Shown in pieces: positions 19,307-27,744 of a stretch of 64,000 nt of DNA. The stretch's first letter is position 1; each line of letters begins with the position of its first letter. The position numbers and the translations under genes are program-made. The notes beneath the pieces were generated by a model that saw only the letters and a list, made by a program, of their open reading frames with translations, made no database searches and was not told the DNA's origin. Source of the DNA: Paenibacillus shirakamiensis (lineage in GTDB: Bacteria > Bacillota > Bacilli > Paenibacillales > Paenibacillaceae); the NCBI RefSeq assembly GCF_017874255.1, contig NZ_JAGGLD010000009.1, positions 42,570 through 106,569 of the forward strand, written 5' to 3'.

Positions 19307-20439
19307 AGAAGGTGAACCTCACTTTGCCACAACCCGTCCTAGGCATTCTAACCTTGTATATGAATGCCAACAAACAGTTAGAAGAACGCCCCATTTATCA
19401 GCGTATGATTACAGAAGGAATGCGTATGGGACTCGACGTCTTTGTCTTCACCCCAGCGGATGTGCATAGCACCAAACCATTAATCCATGCCATGATGTAC
19501 GATCCCAAGACGAAGAAATGGTCCCGCAAATGGCGGCCATTCCCCGCGCTGATCTTCGATCGGTGCCGAATTCAGCGAAGCGTTCGCTTCGAGCAATTGA
19601 AGAAGTTCCGCTCTCGCTACGGGCACCTTCATTTCCTGAACCGGCCGCTTCGGGACAAATGGACGATCCATCAAATCCTTTCCAAGAAATCCCGCTTTCG
19701 CTCCCATCTGCCCGATACTGTAATGTTCACCGGCCTAAGTGATGTGACGCAGTTACTTAAGAACAATGCGACCGTCTACATGAAGCCCATTAATGGAACA
19801 GGAGGCCGGGGAATTCTACGGATTGAAAAAGCAGGGACGCAGCTCTATAAAATACAGGGACGCAATCAGAAGCGCAACATTATTGCTCCCCAGAAAGTCC
19901 ACCCATCTCGCCTAGGCCCCTATCTGATGAACTGGAGATCGTCTACACGCTATATTGTCCAACAAGGCATTCAGATCGAACTTCCCAATGGCCGTGTCCA
20001 CGACTACCGAATGCTCGTACAGAAGAATGGATCTGGCGTATGGAGTGTCACGGGTTGTGCTGGAAGAATTGGTGCTCAGCGCAGCGTAACGTCCAACTTA
20101 CACGGGGGCGGTCATGCGGTACAAATGAATACTCAATTGAAGTATTGGTTCCAGGCCGAAGAGAAGCGCCATGCCATCCGAAAAGAAGCAGAGAAGCTTA
20201 GCCTAGATATTGCCGAGTATCTTGAAGACACCTATGGTGCATTATGTGAGTTGGCACTGGATTTGGCCATCGATAAGAGCGGACACATCTATGTGCTGGA
20301 AGTTAATCCTAAGCCGGCAAGAGAAGTCTTCAAGCGAAGCGGCGATGCGGAGGCTTACCGTAATGCCATCATTCGGCCCCTAGAGTATGCCATGTGGCTG
20401 CACAAAAAGAAAAACAGCAACCAGACCGTCGCCGAATAG
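19303..20439 (+). CDS. YheC/YheD family protein, short form, last of five
   Basis: The product is up to 378 residues from a TTG that overlaps the GNAT stop codon. No strong ribosome site is seen, so translation may be coupled, and a TTG at codon 8 or the GTG at codon 4 are alternatives. Core landmarks are LIFDRCRIQR, VYMKPINGTGGRGILRI, VHDYRMLVQKNGSGVW, SNLHGGGH and LALDLAIDKSGHIYVLEVNPKP. The stop codon lies inside the loop of the cluster terminator. Confidence 0.9.
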   Translation: MKKVNLTLPQPVLGILTLYMNANKQLEERPIYQRMITEGMRMGLDVFVFTPADVHSTKPLIHAMMYDPKTKKWSRKWRPFPALIFDRCRIQRSVRFEQLKKFRSRYGHLHFLNRPLRDKWTIHQILSKKSRFRSHLPDTVMFTGLSDVTQLLKNNATVYMKPINGTGGRGILRIEKAGTQLYKIQGRNQKRNIIAPQKVHPSRLGPYLMNWRSSTRYIVQQGIQIELPNGRVHDYRMLVQKNGSGVWSVTGCAGRIGAQRSVTSNLHGGGHAVQMNTQLKYWFQAEEKRHAIRKEAEKLSLDIAEYLEDTYGALCELALDLAIDKSGHIYVLEVNPKPAREVFKRSGDAEAYRNAIIRPLEYAMWLHKKKNSNQTVAE

Positions 20440-20464
20440 CGAGCGGTTTGGTTGCTGTTTTGGT
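20413..20464 (+). terminator. Terminator of the YheC/YheD cluster, overlapping the last codons
   Basis: AACAGCAACCAGACCG at 20413-20428 pairs with CGGTTTGGTTGCTGTT at 20444-20459, followed by a T-rich run. The last gene's final codons form the left arm. Confidence 0.88.
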
Positions 20465-20820
20465 TTTGTGTTGGTATTGGTGTTGGTGTCGGTGTCGGTG
20501 TCGGTGTCGGTGTTTGTATTTGTATTTTATGTTGGGCTTCTGGGTGTTTTGGTACATCGATTTTTCATTTCTTGAATAAGGTTTTTCGTGTCTAACTTCG
20601 CTATTCTACAGCTGTTCTCTGGGTCTATGTTCTTTTTTCTTTGTTCTTTTGACCTGAGTTTTAGTTTCTGTGTTTCGCGGTCTGTAATTTATCTAATTTA
20701 CTTTGTTGAGCGTTTTGTATTTTGCTTTCTAAGTTAAGTGCTTCGTGTTTTTGTGTTTCTTATTTTTGTATCGTATAGTTTTTTTATTTTCTATTTATTT
20801 TGGTGTCTGAATTTCTATGC
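20461..20820. other. T/G-rich, A- and C-poor low-complexity tract
   Basis: About 360 bases between the convergent YheC/YheD cluster and a HAD gene are strongly strand-biased: the plus strand is mostly T and G. It includes the hexamer block described separately and then irregular T-rich text with short TTTG, TTTC and GTTTT units. It contains no believable gene. A very similar tract lies at 58.7-58.93 kb, also between convergent genes. Confidence 0.8.
20473..20514 (+). repeat. Tandem hexamer block, seven GGTGTC-type units
   Basis: Seven consecutive hexamers read GGTATT, GGTGTT, four exact GGTGTC, then GGTGTT. The exact units in the centre and decayed ones at the edges are what replication-slippage expansion leaves. 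Confidence 0.9.
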
Positions 20821-20879
20821 TCTGATCCAATAGGTTTGACCATGCAGAAGTGATAAGATCTGGTTCAGACTCTATGCCC

Positions 20880-21578
20880 TCACTGTTCTTCCGCTTTAAG
20901 ATACAAAGAAGTTAACTCCTTAAAGGACTGGATGATTTGGTGCGAACCCTTTAGCTCATGTTCACCGCAAAATCCTGCATAGGCACAGCCAATGACAGTC
21001 AGACCATTTTGAAGACCCGCTTCCACATCCGAAGAACGATCGCCTACCATCCATGCACTGGAGATGCCATGCTTCTCAAGCAGGATATGGACTAAGTCTA
21101 CCTTAGACGCCGTCTGATATTGACCTGCACTATATAGCTCTTCAAATAAAGGAGTGATGTGATGTGCATCGGCAATTCCTTTTACATAACCTTCTAGGCC
21201 GTTACTTGCTACGAACAATCTTACGCCTGAGGACTTTAGCTCCTCCAGCATAGCTTTCGTGCCTGGATACAGCTGTGTATCGAATTGATGTAATCCTGTG
21301 AGTTCATTCTCAAGCAGCAGTTCATCTGCCCGTTCATGTACTTTTTTATCCTCACCCGGCAATACACGTTCCCATAGATCATCCAGCACCATGCCAAGGC
21401 TAGACAGCATCCGTTCGACTGGTGGTGTCTCTCCCGTGTATACCCCTTCTTCACGAAGCTGTGTAAATAGCCGATCATAAGCAGGAATCAGTAAGGTCTC
21501 TGTCTTGAAAAGAGTGCCATCCATATCAAAGATCATCGCTTCGGGCTTCTTCAATAATTTCGTATTCACGCTGTTCAT
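20880..21578 (-). CDS. HAD family hydrolase (phosphatase)
   Basis: The product is 232 residues. Motif I is IFDMDGTLFKTE with the nucleophile and acid/base aspartates, motif II is LFVASNGLEGY, a Lys lies in TASKVDLV, and motif IV is MVGDRSSDVEAGLQNG. The helical cap sits between motifs I and II, as in phosphoglycolate-phosphatase-like (subclass IA) members. It should dephosphorylate a small cytoplasmic metabolite; the substrate is not readable. A GGAAGGG site precedes the ATG. Confidence 0.93.
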   Translation of the reverse strand: MNSVNTKLLKKPEAMIFDMDGTLFKTETLLIPAYDRLFTQLREEGVYTGETPPVERMLSSLGMVLDDLWERVLPGEDKKVHERADELLLENELTGLHQFDTQLYPGTKAMLEELKSSGVRLFVASNGLEGYVKGIADAHHITPLFEELYSAGQYQTASKVDLVHILLEKHGISSAWMVGDRSSDVEAGLQNGLTVIGCAYAGFCGEHELKGSHQIIQSFKELTSLYLKAEEQ

Positions 21579-21712
21579 TATTCATTCCCTTCCTATTCCA
21601 ACGGTCTTATATTCCATGATAAGGGAGTTAGGGAAGGGTTGCAATGACCATCTAACAGATGATATCAAGCTGTAGAAGAATTTTATATCACGCATATCGT
21701 TTCATTTCACAC

Positions 21713-21988
21713 TTACTTTGTTCGCCTCAAAGAAGGTTTGAACGCGAGTTCAAACAAACCGGTGGCGCTTAAGCCAGCTAGTGCACCCGACCACAGCCGC
21801 AAGGTAAGTGCTAAATCCGTGAACGGAGATGCGGCTGCGCCAACTATGAGTCCGATGATCACCCCCGTTAAGGGAAGAAATTTCTTTTTCACGCTCAGAG
21901 TCTGCTTCACTAGCTGTACCCCTGCCAACACAAAAATGGCCAACACCGAAGCGAAGGCCAAGACGGATGTTAAATTTGTATTTTGCAT
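21713..21988 (-). CDS. Putative holin of the tailocin lysis cassette
   Basis: The product is 91 residues with three hydrophobic stretches (about 8-27, 36-54 and 62-82) and a short basic tail PSLRRTK. This is the size and topology of phage holins, which open the membrane for the endolysin. It starts 8 bases after the endolysin stop and is the last gene of the tail operon. The call rests on topology and position. Confidence 0.8.
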   Translation of the reverse strand: MQNTNLTSVLAFASVLAIFVLAGVQLVKQTLSVKKKFLPLTGVIIGLIVGAAASPFTDLALTLRLWSGALAGLSATGLFELAFKPSLRRTK

Positions 21989-21996
21989 GAATTCAT

Positions 21997-22674
21997 CTAT
22001 CCCTTGCTTTCATTATTTTGTGGAGCTTGACCTGAAGCTGTACGCAGTGCATCCGCTAACCTACCGATTTCTGCTCGTTCTTCATTCGTCTTTGCTAGGC
22101 TGTAAGCGGGTCGCAGAAATTTACTGATAATAAGATTGGCATCCTCTTTGGTCATGGTCTCTTCGCCCTTTCTAAGAAGTTCAAGAATCTGGTCCAAATT
22201 GGCTGGTAACGGCGACTTACCTGCTCGGAGCTGAGCTGTGCTGAGTCCAAATGTCATCTCTAAATGGGGATAATCTTTGAAGCTTTTCCAATCTCCACCC
22301 CAATGAAATCCTAGTGCTTTGGCTTCCTTAACGACTTCAACCCAGTCTGATTGCCCATCACTATCTCCATCCCTTGTTAACATCCACGAGACAGTCTTGC
22401 CGTCTTGCAAGAGCAGTGCAAAGTCAATGGCCATACCAAAATTGTGATTACTATATCCGCCTTTAGCTTGAGTTACGATTGGCCCGGGAGTCGTTCTGCC
22501 CTGTGCATACAACTTATTTTGCTCTTCAATAGAGCGTAATCCTTGGGTAATCACAATCGGCACACCACGACGATAACAGCGATCCATCAGCTTATAAGCC
22601 GCCAAGGCTACAATAGGGTGGAGGCCGATAAGCCGTGGTGCTGATTTACTCCGTACTTGATCTAAGGTGAGCAT
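21997..22674 (-). CDS. Endolysin, M15 (CwlK-like) L-alanyl-D-glutamate peptidase
   Basis: The product is 225 residues. The M15/VanY zinc-peptidase pattern is clear: RSIEEQNKLYAQGRT, then SNHNFGMAIDFALL (His and Asp ligands) and YPHLEM (third ligand His). Such enzymes cut the L-Ala-D-Glu bond of peptidoglycan stem peptides. The C-terminal part (about 170-225) is helical and may serve wall binding. GGAGGGAG precedes the ATG. With XhlA and the holin it forms a lysis cassette. Confidence 0.93.
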   Translation of the reverse strand: MLTLDQVRSKSAPRLIGLHPIVALAAYKLMDRCYRRGVPIVITQGLRSIEEQNKLYAQGRTTPGPIVTQAKGGYSNHNFGMAIDFALLLQDGKTVSWMLTRDGDSDGQSDWVEVVKEAKALGFHWGGDWKSFKDYPHLEMTFGLSTAQLRAGKSPLPANLDQILELLRKGEETMTKEDANLIISKFLRPAYSLAKTNEERAEIGRLADALRTASGQAPQNNESKG

Positions 22675-22689
22675 AATCTAATCTCCCTC

Positions 22690-23049
22690 CTATCTCCCTG
22701 ATAATCCAATGTATGCTAGAATGGCAGCAGACAACACGGCGGCTATTGAAGAAATTAACGGACCATAAAAGGACCGACGGACCCATTTCCGGTTCTCATC
22801 CTGCGTATTTAGCTTCTCCATGGCTGTGGCTGCGTTTCTTAATGCTTCCTCTGCGGCTTCCTGAGCCCTGCTAACCGCAGGCTCCAGCAATTCTAATTTT
22901 TGATTCGCTTGATGTGCAGAGAGCAGCGCTTCTCTGGACACATCCTTCACCTCAGCCACGGTCTGGACCAGCGCCGCAAGAGGTTTCAGCGTCTCTTCAA
23001 TTCTTGCTAATGAAATCTGTAGCGTAACCAGTGCATTTACATCCTGCAT
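22690..23049 (-). CDS. xhlA: XhlA-type phage lysis-associated membrane protein
   Basis: The product is 119 residues from the ATG at 23049, with an AAGGA site 8-10 bases upstream; longer in-frame starts have none. A long heptad-like helix (residues 5-90) is followed by a C-terminal membrane segment (PLISSIAAVLSAAILAYIGL). This is the layout of the PBSX haemolysin XhlA, which acts with a holin in host lysis. Confidence 0.88.
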   Translation of the reverse strand: MQDVNALVTLQISLARIEETLKPLAALVQTVAEVKDVSREALLSAHQANQKLELLEPAVSRAQEAAEEALRNAATAMEKLNTQDENRKWVRRSFYGPLISSIAAVLSAAILAYIGLSGR

Positions 23050-23107
23050 ATCCCCCATCCTTTCTGATTGTTGCAGTATAATTCCTCCTTTTAAAGCACA
23101 TTTCAAC

Positions 23108-23139
23108 GAAAAAGAACAGCCCCCGAAGGTACGGGGGCA
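23108..23139 (-). terminator. Hairpin between xkdX and xhlA
   Basis: GCCCCCG/CGGGGGC arms with a 6-base loop are followed on the minus strand by TGTTCTTTTT. It could separate structural from lysis genes or act as a partial terminator. Confidence 0.8.
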
Positions 23140-23177
23140 TAAAAAATACACTGCCTAATTAGGAAAGCGCGCGAATC

Positions 23178-23327
23178 TCACTTAAAATCTTCTGAGGTAA
23201 TTTCCTTATATTGCTCCGCTGTAATCTTCCCAGTCGAAACGAATTTACCAACATATAATGAGCTAGTCTCATCTGTCGTATATATCCCCATATCAAAATA
23301 TCTTTTCACAGTCTTAAACCAATTCAT
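23178..23327 (-). CDS. xkdX: XkdX family small phage protein
   Basis: This 49-residue gene reads MNWFKTVKRYFDMGIYTTDE, then a stretch ending KITAEQYKEITSEDF. The W-F-x-x-V-K-x-Y-x-x-x-G-x-Y start and the late ITxEQYxEIT motif are the XkdX signature, found just after tail-fiber genes in PBSX-like prophages. GGAGATGG lies about 6 bases before the ATG, which directly follows the stop of the preceding gene. Its role is unknown. Confidence 0.9.
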   Translation of the reverse strand: MNWFKTVKRYFDMGIYTTDETSSLYVGKFVSTGKITAEQYKEITSEDFK

Positions 23328-23708
23328 TTAGACCATCTCCTCAATTAATTTCTGTTTGTCTGCATCTAATTCTGCATACTGCATAATCAACTGGGCTATA
23401 TCTACGCTTTGAGTTTTTATTAATTCTTCAAGATTGATTACCTTAATCTCATAGTTAATTCGATCTCTTTCTAAGTTATTAATATAGGTTTGGTTTTTAG
23501 CATTAAATGTCTCTTCGGAGATTATTTCAACTCCTTCGGGGAAAACTCTGTTAGGTAGCGGGTCATCATAAGCCACATAACATATACTTTCTTCATCCTC
23601 ATTTAAAATAAAAGAACCTGCAAATTTATTCATGTCTAGGCCCATATAATGATATGTTACGTAATCCCCGACTTCACTCTTAAAGTTCAACAGTTTTAGA
23701 TATTTCAT
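23328..23708 (-). CDS. Hypothetical protein next to the tail fiber, possible fiber accessory
   Basis: The product is 126 residues. The first half is a mixed alpha/beta segment (VGDYVTYHYMGLDM, then ICYVAYDDPLPNRVFPEG). The second half is a coiled coil from about residue 70 on. Its position between the fiber gene and xkdX is where fiber chaperones or bottom-of-fiber proteins often sit. It shares the low GC of the fiber gene's 3' part. AGGAGG precedes the ATG. I do not recognise a family. Confidence 0.75.
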   Translation of the reverse strand: MKYLKLLNFKSEVGDYVTYHYMGLDMNKFAGSFILNEDEESICYVAYDDPLPNRVFPEGVEIISEETFNAKNQTYINNLERDRINYEIKVINLEELIKTQSVDIAQLIMQYAELDADKQKLIEEMV

Positions 23709-23723
23709 ACAAATGCCTCCTTC

Positions 23724-25580
23724 TTAAATAATGGTGTATTTTAAACTCTTATTCAGAATCCCTTGATCAATTAGATATCGCCTTCCCATATCTGTAGAAA
23801 CGCAGCGGTAGATTAAGTCAAAATTATCTGTTAAATAGGTATGCTTTACCGGAAAAGAAGTAAGTGCTTTATTTATGGAATAGGCCTCTGGAGTAGAGTA
23901 AGCCGTTGCGCCAACTGTAAATATTAATTCATTTTCAAATGTTGCTCCAAATTTAAAGTAAGAGGCTGATTTTCCACTTGTAGAAAAAAAGGTACTTAAA
24001 TCATATGTGGCAACAAGAGCAATTGAAGAATTGAAAGTATTAATTTTATATTTTTTTATACTATTTCGTTCTCTTGCGGTCAAACTATCTCCGTTGTATC
24101 CAAGAACGATATAAAGCTCGTTAGCTTCATAATCATAAAAACTTGTTTGTGGAGTGCTTGAATTTGAAGCTCCATCTTCTCTCATACTCATGTATGACAC
24201 TAAAATCCCAGAATTATTTAGAATATTGATATAACTACTAGAGAAATTTATATATACAACCAAGTTATTTTCAATCGGCCAAAACAGTCTATAGCCAGCA
24301 TTGTTTCTGGTAGTAGACCAGATTAGCGTTGTTGAACCAACCTTTTTTTTGTACATACCATCTCTTCCGTAACAATACAAGGAACCATCCTGAGCAACAC
24401 CTAGAATCCCAAAGTTCCCCCCTGCTGAATTCTGTTCTCCTGACTGCGCAAACATAAGTGAACCATATACCATAGTATTATTTGGACCAGAGTTGTATCC
24501 ATATCTAATATCGCCATCGTAAGAATTACTGGTGATATAATAAAATCCAGCCGTAAAAGGGACTGGATATACTGGTCCTCTCCAATGATAATCTGAATCG
24601 TTCAATCCACTCAAACCGAAAGACCCAAGATATTTCCCGTTTAAATCGTACTTTCGATATAATGAGTCACCATATCCTCCTTCAGTAGTGTAGTAATATA
24701 TTGAGTTAAATGAGGGATTAGTTTGCGATTTGCCACCTGTAGGTAAAATAACTGGCGGAATAACTCGATTAACATCAATGTTGGAGCCTACCCCGAAAAG
24801 CTGCTTGATTTTGTCGGGAAGAGAGCTCCATGCATCATTAATTGATGCAGATATCCCTCTCGAAATCAGCGCATCTATGAACGCTTGTTTATCTAGCTTT
24901 CCAATCTGTTCTCCGTAATCATTTGTAAATGTGTATCCACTCTCTACTTGGTCGGCCTGTACAGTTCCACCACCCCCTTCACCCTGTAAGATAAAAGCCG
25001 TGCCATCGTAGCGTAGCGTATAGACTCCGTTAGCCTTTAAGTTTGTCGCATCTGTACCGTTAGCTTTTTTGATTCCCTTAGCGCCTTTACCACTCCAGTT
25101 AAGCGTTGCGGCTCCCGTGCTATCCACGTTTAATTTAACGGTTACCGCCATGCCCGTAACCAAAGACGCAATAGGTAGCGTTATAGCGTAGGTATTTGCT
25201 GTACCAGTAGCAACCGCATATGGGACTTGCAACGTGTAATCCGCCAAATGCGCCGCTACGGAATCCGCCACCGTCTTAACCGCTTTAGGCGTTGCTGCCT
25301 TTGTCTCATCTATACTATTCGTTAAGCTACTCAGCGCTGTTTTACCTTTAACGCTGAGCGACGCATCTGGAATACTAACTCCATTAATCTGCTCCGTGAC
25401 CCAATCTTTTTCAGCAGATTTGGTCTGAAGTTCTTTTATCGATTTATAAGTCCTATTTTGAAGCCAGTTCCACCATGCGGCAGGAGGCTTATCCTCCGCC
25501 TGCCAGCCGCTGCTTTTCTTCGTATCCGGCGGTTCAACGCCTGTTGCTTCCCATGTCGGCAATTTCTCATTAAATGACAT
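23724..25580 (-). CDS. Tail fiber / receptor-binding protein
   Basis: The product is 618 residues. Residues 1-65 are a baseplate-attachment type N terminus (LPTWEATGVEPPDTKKSSGW, AWWNWLQNRTYKSI). A tail-fiber repeat follows (SLSVKGKTALSSLTNSI, ATPKAVKTVADS), then a beta-rich region with a GEGGGG hinge near 205. From about residue 260 to the end it is aromatic- and Ser/Tyr-rich with repeated strand pairs, probably a propeller-like receptor-binding head. The 3' two thirds of the gene are visibly more AT-rich than its 5' third, as in exchangeable host-range modules. GGAGGGA precedes the ATG. Confidence 0.88.
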   Translation of the reverse strand: MSFNEKLPTWEATGVEPPDTKKSSGWQAEDKPPAAWWNWLQNRTYKSIKELQTKSAEKDWVTEQINGVSIPDASLSVKGKTALSSLTNSIDETKAATPKAVKTVADSVAAHLADYTLQVPYAVATGTANTYAITLPIASLVTGMAVTVKLNVDSTGAATLNWSGKGAKGIKKANGTDATNLKANGVYTLRYDGTAFILQGEGGGGTVQADQVESGYTFTNDYGEQIGKLDKQAFIDALISRGISASINDAWSSLPDKIKQLFGVGSNIDVNRVIPPVILPTGGKSQTNPSFNSIYYYTTEGGYGDSLYRKYDLNGKYLGSFGLSGLNDSDYHWRGPVYPVPFTAGFYYITSNSYDGDIRYGYNSGPNNTMVYGSLMFAQSGEQNSAGGNFGILGVAQDGSLYCYGRDGMYKKKVGSTTLIWSTTRNNAGYRLFWPIENNLVVYINFSSSYINILNNSGILVSYMSMREDGASNSSTPQTSFYDYEANELYIVLGYNGDSLTARERNSIKKYKINTFNSSIALVATYDLSTFFSTSGKSASYFKFGATFENELIFTVGATAYSTPEAYSINKALTSFPVKHTYLTDNFDLIYRCVSTDMGRRYLIDQGILNKSLKYTII

Positions 25581-25591
25581 GCTATCCCTCC

Positions 25592-26233
25592 TTATAATGG
25601 TAGACCATAGTCATAGCCCGGCACATAGACTTCGCCTAAGCTTCCACCCTTGTTCATCGCTATATCTGATAATCCTGTTACACCAGCTTCTAACCCAGAA
25701 TCTTGCGACGATAATTGGAACGTTCCTGCCAGCTCTACCATAGCCACCCGCACGCCTGCGGCTACGGTGCGCTGAATGATCTGCCCGAACTGCATCGGAG
25801 ACATACCCACCTCATTCAGACGTTTGATAGGCACACGAATTAACGATATAGCGGCAGGTTCAGGTGCTGCACTATCGCTGTATTTTTCGTCGATACGTAT
25901 GTCCTGCATGTCGCAATTCAGTGCCAAAGCCAACACTTGAATAATGGTATTGATATCTGTCTTGGATAAATTACGAGCAATCTTTGACTGAATCAACACT
26001 CGGTATATTTCATCCGTTGCAGCACCCCGAGGCTGGGCTACATTTTGCCCGATGTTATCTAGGGTAACCCCTTGGGCCGTGTGAATACTTCTCCATTGAC
26101 GAACCGTATCCAAACCTACCTCCACTTGTTCCAATTGCTCGTGTACGATTCGAATCAGACGTCCAAGGTTACTGTTAGGCTCCTTCGTGAACACATCTGC
26201 CAGACGACTCAGCATATCTTTCGCACTATACAT
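25592..26233 (-). CDS. Phage tail protein I-like baseplate protein (XkdU/YmfQ type)
   Basis: The product is 213 residues. It begins with a helical part (SAKDMLSRLADVFTKEPNSN, then LDNIGQNVAQPRGAATDE) that matches gpI-like wedge proteins placed after gpJ in contractile-tail operons. The last third is beta-rich and ends VPGYDYGLPL. It overlaps the gpJ gene by 8 bases and has GAGGTGA upstream of the ATG. Confidence 0.85.
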   Translation of the reverse strand: MYSAKDMLSRLADVFTKEPNSNLGRLIRIVHEQLEQVEVGLDTVRQWRSIHTAQGVTLDNIGQNVAQPRGAATDEIYRVLIQSKIARNLSKTDINTIIQVLALALNCDMQDIRIDEKYSDSAAPEPAAISLIRVPIKRLNEVGMSPMQFGQIIQRTVAAGVRVAMVELAGTFQLSSQDSGLEAGVTGLSDIAMNKGGSLGEVYVPGYDYGLPL

Positions 26234-27404
26234 GGCTGTTCACCTCGATGCGGGAACTCTTGGTCTGGGCGACTTGGAATGGTTGGATAGCCACATTCAT
26301 ATTTTTTAAGCTATCGATTCCCTTGCCTACAGTGAGCGTAACATCTTCTACGCCTTCCACAGCGTAAACCGCGCTAATTAGACGGGTATACACTACTGAA
26401 GCTCCCATAATCAGGCCATTATAATAGCTGCCTGCCGCATCTTCCCCACCCACGTAGCGAATGATGGCATTCTTAATTTGTTCATCTCCGTCTGCGGGGT
26501 AGCGTTCATTTGTGGTAACGTCGATACGGACCTGTATCCCGATTTCTTCCGCATGACTAAATTTAATTATATGGTCATAACCTGCAACGTCTTTAACTGT
26601 ATTCATAATCTTCCCATACGTCTCAATCCCACCAGACTTGGTTTTAAAAATCGTTTCTGCGATCTCCTGCTCATCTCCACCCAGCACATACACCTCAAAG
26701 GATTTGGGAGGTCGCCCCGCTACGTCGACCTGCATCGTATTATTCTCGATCACAGCTGCCGCTCGAACATGGTCTAAGCGAAGCAAGGCGCCGCGAATGG
26801 CATCAACGGAAGCAGCACCGCCACCAGCTACAGATAGTTGATAACGCGAACGGAATTCAGGATCTGTTTCCTTTTCTCGTCCCCCGGTTATGGCATGACT
26901 GTTGGTCACGCTAGTTACATCAGGATTAGGATTTGCAATGACGGTCACCATTCCCGCAGCAGCATTCGAACTTTGCCCCGGCTCAATGGCCTTGACCTTC
27001 ACGGTCACCGTGCTACTTGCTCCAATTACGAAGTCCGCTACAGTCTCAAAATATAGACCCGCCGAGGTTCCTACGCGAAACCCTGCAGCTTCGGTATGAC
27101 CCACCTTACCCGTAATCGTAACTTCACCCGTTGCAGATTGCTCTACTATGCGGCTAATCCCTACATAAGGACCCAATCGATCGAGATTTGCCCCTGTCGC
27201 CGTAGAGATATATCCGCTGTTATATACGTCTTCGGCCGTATTCCATGCCTTGGATAAGAACCATGCGAAGATTCGCAAAAGAATGCCCAATGGAGATCGC
27301 TCCGTAGTATTGATCTTCTCCCCATAACTTTCCTTAGCCTTATCCTCCATATCTAGCAATACATCTTCATAACGTTTACGCTTAAAGCCCGTCTTATCTA
27401 GCAT
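26226..27404 (-). CDS. Baseplate J/gp47 family protein (XkdT type)
   Basis: The product is 392 residues. Landmarks of the baseplate J fold are the N-terminal helices, ATGANLDRLGPYVGISR, the beta domain around TVTVKVKAIEPGQSSNA, and TDPEFRSRYQLSVAGGG. gpJ forms the baseplate wedge that holds the sheath in the extended state. The gene overlaps its neighbours by 8-11 bases and has GGAGGAGG before the ATG. Confidence 0.95.
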   Translation of the reverse strand: MLDKTGFKRKRYEDVLLDMEDKAKESYGEKINTTERSPLGILLRIFAWFLSKAWNTAEDVYNSGYISTATGANLDRLGPYVGISRIVEQSATGEVTITGKVGHTEAAGFRVGTSAGLYFETVADFVIGASSTVTVKVKAIEPGQSSNAAAGMVTVIANPNPDVTSVTNSHAITGGREKETDPEFRSRYQLSVAGGGAASVDAIRGALLRLDHVRAAAVIENNTMQVDVAGRPPKSFEVYVLGGDEQEIAETIFKTKSGGIETYGKIMNTVKDVAGYDHIIKFSHAEEIGIQVRIDVTTNERYPADGDEQIKNAIIRYVGGEDAAGSYYNGLIMGASVVYTRLISAVYAVEGVEDVTLTVGKGIDSLKNMNVAIQPFQVAQTKSSRIEVNSHV

Positions 27405-27744
27405 TGATCTTCACCTCCTCCGCTGCGATGATTTCATTGTTATATCCTGTAGCCTGAAAGCTAACCCGTAACGTGCGCGACTTCTCATCTGCACTAAATT
27501 GGATATCGTCTACCGATTGAATTCTCGATTCCTGTAACAGTCCACGAGTAAGTTCAGATCTCATCTCGGCTTCGTGTACTTGCTTTCCCATGAACTTATC
27601 GAAGGCAATCCCCAGCGTAGGATTAAGGAACCACTCCCCGGTATTTGTACTTAGTATCAATCGACAACTCTGCGTTAGTTCTTCTATCCCTTCAATAAGT
27701 TCGAATTGGATATCGCCATGGTCATCGAGTCTTAAAGATTCCAT
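27394..27744 (-). CDS. gp25/XkdS-like baseplate wedge protein (DUF2634 type)
   Basis: The product is 116 residues. The central motif TNTGEWFLNPTLGIAFDKFMG and the short beta ending match the gpW/gp25 lysozyme-like wedge fold found just before gpJ in contractile tails. It overlaps both neighbours by about 11-13 bases, consistent with tight coupling. GGGGGTG lies upstream of the ATG. Confidence 0.9.
   Translation of the reverse strand: MESLRLDDHGDIQFELIEGIEELTQSCRLILSTNTGEWFLNPTLGIAFDKFMGKQVHEAEMRSELTRGLLQESRIQSVDDIQFSADEKSRTLRVSFQATGYNNEIIAAEEVKINAR

Noticed and set aside
20387..20579. Frames rich in Ser-Val and Cys-Arg repeats over the hexamer tract
   Set aside because: They are translations of the tandem hexamer in different frames and overlap the terminator and the end of a real gene.
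21579..21712. Attachment site at the left edge of the tail locus
   Set aside because: No direct repeat shared with the right edge (36.7-36.83 kb) could be seen and no integrase is present.
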